Assembly: GCF_030272615.1 (NCBI RefSeq)
Contig: NC_081414.1
Coordinates: forward strand, 311,306,664-311,370,663
DNA length: 64,000 nucleotides
DNA from: Cryptomeria japonica
Taxonomy: Eukaryota; Streptophyta; Pinopsida; Cupressales; Cupressaceae
Direction: 5' to 3'
A model generated the notes under the pieces. That model had not been told where the DNA came from. It saw only the letters and a list, made by a program, of their open reading frames with translations, and did not search any database. Of this stretch, positions 57,831 to 64,000 are shown piece by piece. The position numbers and the translations under genes are program-made. Position 1 is the first letter of the stretch. Each line of letters opens with the position of its first letter.

Positions 57831-60783
57831 TTGCCTGACAAGAAACAGCTGTTTTAGTAGCTCCATAGCCTGATTGCATTCTTTGGTGGTTATAGTTGTG
57901 ATTGATGCACATGATTATAAAATCTAATTGCATATGCAAGTCCTAAGAACCAAATGCAAGAAATCATTACATGAGTAGCACTCTTGTATATCAGATTGGT
58001 TCTGTTTGTAACATGAAATATGGGTTCATAAGACCTAAATTCCTGATGTCAAATAGAAATTTGACAGAGTGGTTTTCATATTTATTTTTTTGTGGGAGGA
58101 ATGAGAGTTAACATTGTGAAATAATATTAAAAAGTACATTGATTCACTCTAAATAATTATTTTGGAGTGAAGAGCGCATTTTGATTAAAAAAGATACATA
58201 TTTGTTATATTGTAACACTTTGGCTGGGAGAAGATGTGTTCGCTACAAAAGACCAAGCCATTCAACGACCAAGTCTGATTCACCACTATCAATGCAAGGC
58301 ATGTGGATGCATTCTTTTAAGAATTAAGGGGCTTTGAAATCATGTCTAGTTGGATATGAGACGTTGCAAGGAATATTTTTGTCATATTATTATCGTTGTT
58401 GGATATTGACTGTAGGAAGATGGAATTGAACTGTAGGAAGTGGTAATTGATTCAGAGTCTGGACCATTAGATTTTGTAAAGCACATTGCATATCTCATGC
58501 TGGCACTCTTGTTGCATGCATGTATGCAGCTGTGCAGCTGTGTTTGGAGAAGGCTCAAATTTATGGGTTGCTTTCCAGAAATATTATAATCTATAAATTG
58601 TGGAAGGTTTGCCCACAGGTGTCTTGTTCAATCAATGTAAACAGTGGTTACAATTATCTTGTGGAGAAGAATATGACACTAAGGTAATGGTGGCCTTTCT
58701 ACTTGACAATGTTAAACCAATCACTTCAAGTATTGCTGGTTTCTTCTGATCGTACTCTTCCTATACTTCGTTGATATCATAAAAGTCAGTGTACAAGAGA
58801 AAAAACTAGAGGCATTCATTGCTGGAACTAATTTGTGTACCAATAATGTCCTTTTTAGAATGCGAGGTGAATCAAGCACAGCTCTGAATTTTTTGAAGAA
58901 AAAGCATGAGTAAAGCATGACATTAAGGACGACTTTAAAAAAGATGGCATTAGAACGTATTCCTTAGTGAGCACAAGCTCACTGCATAAAATTTATCTTG
59001 GATTCGTTTAAGAAGTCACTAAGGATTACCTTTGTATCAAGGTCAAGACTTGCATTAAAGTGTGTGTTAAATATTTTGTGTGTGTAAATCGCTCATTTGT
59101 GCAATATAATGTTAATTTTCAGATTGATAAATAATATGTACAAGGCATATGTCGAGGGGTGTTAACTAAAAACACTATCATATTATGTGACTCTTCAAAG
59201 TAAGACTGAAGAAAAGAGTAGTTTCATTCTCTACCCTTAGATTATACAATAGTTCACTGTATCATATTATGTGACTCCTTAAAGACAGTGAAGAAAAGAG
59301 TAGTTTCATTCGCTACTCTTCGACTATAAAAGAGTTCTATCTTCACACCAAAGGGAGATTGGAACAAAATATCAGATAGCAAAACTCATTTAAATATCTA
59401 TTCTGGCACTTTAACAAATGTTGTTCCTTTGTTGGTAAGCTTTAATGAAAGTGCAAAGCGAAAGGATAATGTGGGACCATGGTCTTACAGGAAACACTCA
59501 CTTAAGACTTAGTGTCCTGTAAAAAGAAAGCATTAGTGTCCTGTAAAAAGAAAGCATTACGTTTACATCTCGGCTTAAAATATTGTGAATATGCTCTGGT
59601 AGTGTATTTATGTTAATAAGTGTTCTGAATTGGCTCTAATTTTCTCTGCCAGTTTGCTATGCCTTGCTAACGCATTATATGAATATAACAAAGGCCTTTC
59701 TATTGAGATTGAATACCAAAACTCTTTTGCCCAAGCTCGTTTTTTTTGAATTGATGGTTGGTGTGACCAAGTTCAAAAGAATTGGGTTGGCATATTCTTA
59801 ATCTTTCCTATACAGTTCGGATTGTTTGTTGCCAATACCGAAAGCATATAAATTTTATTAGTATAAATCTACTATGTAGGTGACAGTGATAGGTTGCTTT
59901 CTCATCATGCAGATCAAACTTAGAAAAGTTGAATATTAATAGATTTTAAAGTTAATTTAGAAAGTCCTACGAAAGAAGCATTGGGTGTTAAAAGTGGGCA
60001 TTCATGATAGATGATATATGTTTTAATTAAAAATAAATACACAAATGGATGCAATGTTGATGATTGCAATTAAACATGCAATATTGCAAAAGGGCCTGGA
60101 AAACTGACAACAAAACAAAACTAAGCTGCAACACAGACAATAAGTTCCAACATAAATGTGCGACAAATAAGATTGCAATAAAGGTTTAAAAAACAAGTAT
60201 TGAAATGATTGCAGATGATAGCGAAATCTTTAAAAATTAAGAAGATCGAACGATTTTGCGTTATTTAGTTTAAAATATTATGCCCTTAGAACATTCTTTT
60301 GAAAATGGGAAATGAAGAAAATATTCCACGCCTTATGTTTCAATTGGAGATTTAATATAGGGTTTTGCGGGCACCAAACAAAATAAGTGGACAAACAATT
60401 GAAATCTCATTTGAGATGCGAGGCATTGAAATATTCTGTGATGGGAAAAATAAGTTAGGGAGAAAAGGATCCTTCAGAGGGACCTTGCATTAAGTAGTTA
60501 TTATACAAAATTTATTAACAATATAATGTATTCGGGAAAGGAATGGTAAAAGATATAATAAATACATTTGAATCTCACTTAAGATAGAGAACCGACTAAC
60601 CACTCACAACTGCCTTTCTAATATTAAGAACAATAATAATGACTGCAATCATGGTTAGCTTTTATTATATTATGTAATATTAAATATTTATTTTCTAACA
60701 ATCTCTTTCCTTGTTACATCATTTTTATAATAGTATAAGCTAAGATTTGTTAAAGTTTCGAAGTTTACTATTGTATGCGATTT
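57831..60783. other. Intergenic, no gene recognised
   Basis: AT-rich sequence. Tandem duplications are seen at 59176-59259 with 59260-59337 (about 80 bp, TATCATATTATGTGACTC...) and at 59511-59534 with 59535-59558 (24 bp, perfect). No element ends were found. Confidence 0.5.
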
Positions 60784-60801
60784 GGAAATGGTAAATATGT
60801 T

Positions 60802-62553
60802 TTGGATTAAGGAAAAAATAGGTTTTGAAGGGGCCTTGAAACCTTTTACAAAAAAGATTTTAAAAGATTTATAATCAACAAAGCAAAACTTGGAAGAGAT
60901 GATGTCATAAAATTGAAACATTGAGTTAACAGACAACTTAAAGACGAGGCTCTTAGAGCCAGAACCTAGAACAAGAGCTATAACAAGAATAGCCAATAAC
61001 CAGTCAAAAACCAGCCCATCAGGATTTACCTTTAACTTTGCCCTTGTGGGAACAAAGAGTCATATCAAAAGAGGGCGAAGAACGCTTAGATTTCTTTCCC
61101 TGAACAGTGATCCAACCCTCTTCCACTTATGCAACCTTACTTTGTCAATCTGCAGAATTGCCTTCAGTCTGTGAGAGAAAACCAACAACAACCACCAACA
61201 CATTGTCAAAATCTCTCTCCAATAGAGAAGCCATTATCACCCAATACACATGGAATGGACACCTGAAGCCCATTCCCCCTATTAATAGGGGACTCAATCC
61301 GAGTCTCCTTTTGAGGCTAGCAACACACATTAGCACCAACAACCCCAACAACAGTCTCCATAGTAGCTTGAGGAGAAGTAACAACACGTTGAGATTCCAA
61401 CACAGAAGTCTCACGTTGAGAATCCAACGCAGCTTCCTGAGAAACCATATGTTGTTTAGATTTTTTCTCAACTGTATAGTGTTGAATTAACGCACCTTTC
61501 CACCACGAAGTTGCCAAAGATTTCTTCTTTGTTCCACATTGAGTAGTCGCATGACCTGTTTTGAAGCATCTCCTACACTTGAAGGGGATCCCTTCATAGT
61601 CTAAAGGTTGAACCCAACAACCCTTAGAAGTAATAAACGAAATCTCAGTAGGTAGACCTTTAGAAACATCTACATCAACCAAGATATGAGCAAAAGTAGA
61701 ATGAAAGATATCAGAAGAATCATTATCAACCATAAAAAAATCCCCAAGCGCATCACCCACCTCCTCAAATAGAGGATCCACCCATAGGTGAAGAGGAAGA
61801 TTAGGGAGACGCACCTAGATTGGGATCTTATTAAACGTTTTTGAAGTAGGGTTGAAATCAGAATGCCACAGTTTGATCATCAACACAAATTTATCTTCCC
61901 CGCTAAAAAATTTATCACACAATCAATTTTCTATCCTCAACCTTCTCAAACTAGCTATAAAAAACCCTTTAGCCATAGGGTAAACATGTACCTTATTAGA
62001 AATGAGCGGTCTCCAATGTTCATAAATCCAGGCATGCAAGTTAGGAAGACTGGGCCGAAAACCCCTAAACTTACAGATCACTCCGTGAGAATAGAGGAGA
62101 GAATCATTAAGATCTATCTTATTCTTTGTCTCCTTAGACAACTTAATCAAAATGGCACAAGAAACTGGGACAAACCCTCTCTCCCCAGGCTGTCTTTGCA
62201 AACTATGACCACGAGCAGCGACGGTAGAGCCGAAGAAACAAAACGCTGTTTCTCCCCCTCCACCACAAGCCCCCAAGGAATCCCACAAACCATCCACCTA
62301 AACACCCCCATAGACAACTGCAACATGCAATGGATGACCATCATCAGCGGCCGCAACAGGGACCGTCGAATCAGACACAACAGTCGCAATCAAAGAAGAA
62401 GGGCGAGCAGAACGCCCACCACTCCTTGTAGAGGCCACACCAACAGGAGAAGCCATGTGCGCAATACACACAACAAAGGCGGGATCCGAAGCGGCAGCTG
62501 AAGCAGACATCGCAGAGGCAGGAGCAGTGATTCCCCTTTCACCAATGTTTTAC
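60802..62553 (-). mobile_element. ORF1-only LINE (1.75 kb) with 18-bp target duplication
   Basis: The flanking duplication GGAAATGGTAAATATGTT is at 60784-60801 and 62554-62571, and a further copy follows at 62576-62593. On the minus strand there is a 5' UTR of about 43 bp, ORF1 (62510-61019), then about 215 bp ending TTTCAAGGCCCCTTC...CCTTAATCC, like a LINE 3' tail. No endonuclease or RT motif occurs. A distinct poly(A) tail is lacking. Confidence 0.68.
61019..62510 (-). pseudogene. LINE ORF1: DUF4283 plus CCHC zinc knuckle
   Basis: One frame runs from the ATG at 62510 (MSASAAASDPAF) to 61317, broken only by in-frame stops at 62298-62300, 61923-61925 and 61815-61817 (the last where the family has Trp, before VRLPNLPLHLW). 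DUF4283 features are HWRPLISNKVHVYPMAKGFF, the WHSDFNP block and VRLPNLPLHLW. Then CRRCFKTGHATTQC (about 61580-61540) is a full CX2CX4HX4C knuckle. The C-terminal EEGWITVQGKKSKR is reached in a shifted frame near 61110, and the ORF ends at 61019. Confidence 0.8.
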
Positions 62554-62571
62554 GGAAATGGTAAATATGTT

Positions 62572-64000
62572 ATTTGGAAATGGTAAATATGTTAGCATGT
62601 TCTTCTTGACTTGAATAATATTGGAGATGTAAATTTTATTGTTGCACATGCTTGTTTAGAAGATCTACATGAATGATAATAGCAAAAAGTTAATATAGAA
62701 GAAATATCACACTACAAAAGATGGTTGTAGGTCAAGATGGTCTATTATCTTATATATGAAAAAAAAAGAGAGAACTCTTTGAGGAAGGGTGATGTCATAC
62801 AACACTCTTTATGAGAAATGTCAATTCATGTTATATCTCCAATGTAGCCTATTAAAAGGTATAACTTCATCCTTACAATATTAGACTCTCAACACATCCT
62901 TACAATGATATTCACCTCTTTATATATATTTCTTCCAAACAACATAATTGGGGAGGGGATGGGGGCGAGGTTGTGAGGGGCAAACCACTAAACCCATCTA
63001 AGCCTACTCATTGTCTAATATAATTAATTACATCAGCTATTCACATGACCCAATAAAACTAACTTAAGTGATGTATGTCACATGCTGGTACATCCATCAA
63101 TCTATGTATGCTATATTCTCACATCCTTAGTTACATAACATGTTATCCTTCCTTAAAATGTTTTGTCTTTAAAACTTGAGAAGTTGTAGGTCATTATAAA
63201 TATGATGTCTTTCCCTATCATCTAACCATCTATAAGCGATCTTTGCAACAATTTTAGCTTGATGGTACCAAGATCCCATCATTGATCCACATTTTAATAT
63301 GCTCATCTAATTTCATTTTTTGCCACAATAGGTCCTTTTCTCTAAATAGTCATTATTTGTGTGAGGCCAATGGTGGTCGTAGTTGTTCCTTTGATGATGT
63401 AAATGTCTATACGTTTTATCCTTGCTATCTCTAGAACCTTCTTGTATTATTTGCCATTTTTTGTCACTTGTTTTGTTGGTTCCTAAAGGGAAAGAAGTTT
63501 TTCCTCATTTTTCTTCACATCTTGCTTCTTTTGTTAGTCCTATATTTCTTTGGTGCATTTTTTAGTAGATTTGTTGAACTTGATCCAACTTGACTCTTGT
63601 TTGGTTTCTATTATGTGTAATTTACTGCAACATTCTATTTCTATACCAAAGCTTTGTGAACTTCTCTTGCACATTAACGTTCATTTTCTTTAAAGATTCT
63701 AACCAAAAATATCCAAGAACAATATCCAATGCATCCATATTCAAAGCATACAAATTTAAATGCATTACATATTTATCTATAAAAACTTTAAATCTTAAAA
63801 AAAAAATTAATTGTCTTTGATTTTCTCTATTTGTATAGTTTTTTTTTAGGTTAAATCTATGATGAATTTATACCTTTTAATAGGGTTTATAGAAACAATA
63901 ATCTTTTCCCTTTGAATGCATCTATAAAATTGAAATATTGAGCCTTCCTTCCTTAAAACTAAAATGCATGTACTTCGATTCTCCATCTATTTTGGTAATC
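62572..64000. other. Intergenic, nothing recognised
   Basis: AT-rich sequence with an extra tandem copy of the LINE target word at 62576-62593 and short low-complexity runs (for example the A-run near 62760). No coding or element structure is supported. Confidence 0.5.

Noticed and set aside
60688-60996. 102-codon minus-strand frame as a LINE ORF2 remnant
   Set aside because: It has no endonuclease or RT motif and runs out of the LINE through its target duplication, so it cannot be an element protein.

Overview
The window reads as nuclear DNA from a large-genome seed plant, most likely a gymnosperm. It is AT-rich, gene-poor and packed with old, nested, mutated transposable elements. I recognise one host gene, and its first coding intron is about 29.6 kb long and full of retroelements. 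The gymnosperm assignment is an inference from architecture; there is no diagnostic marker.

Layout, 1-20.8 kb. A Tat-lineage Ty3/gypsy retrotransposon on the minus strand fills 4336-20759. Its 5' LTR is 19701-20759, the primer-binding site 19680-19697, and a long leader carries a GCGCTTTT array. Gag, protease, RT, two RNase H domains and integrase follow in order (17500 down to about 9890). A 5.5 kb 3' region carries a plant-mobile-domain ORF in antisense (about 5630-7680, plus strand). A polypurine tract (4413-4427) abuts the last 77 bp of the 3' LTR. An L1-type LINE (minus strand, truncated by the window edge) has inserted into that 3' LTR and occupies 1 to about 4335. All of these ORFs carry stops or frameshifts.

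20.8-57.8 kb. After a featureless flank comes a TATA box (23576) and the one host gene. Coding exon 1 (25546-25623) gives the start MSRCFPFPPPGYEKK, exon 2 (55190-56456) is Lys/Glu/Asp-rich, and exon 3 (56732-57255) has a conserved WSEAL...ALPFVTPY tail. The splice phases fit and give 622 aa, a plant nuclear-type protein of unknown function. Intron 1 holds two solo LTRs with perfect 5-bp target duplications, a decayed Ty3/gypsy chromovirus-like element (33788-40003) with a MULE-like insertion, a gag-protease fragment, and two non-autonomous hAT elements with 8-bp target duplications. It also holds a LINE RNase H/3' tail broken by a solo LTR and by a MULE-like element. Inside the latter sits a 324-bp TRIM whose LTRs both contain a tRNA-like cloverleaf sequence.

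57.8-64 kb. Mostly unassigned intergenic DNA. The exception is a 1.75 kb LINE (60802-62553, minus strand) with an 18-bp target duplication that carries ORF1 only, with no endonuclease or RT.

The most unusual items are the tRNA-bearing TRIM, the matching GCGCTTTT arrays in front of both the gag-pol and the antisense ORF of the Tat element, and the ORF1-only LINE.
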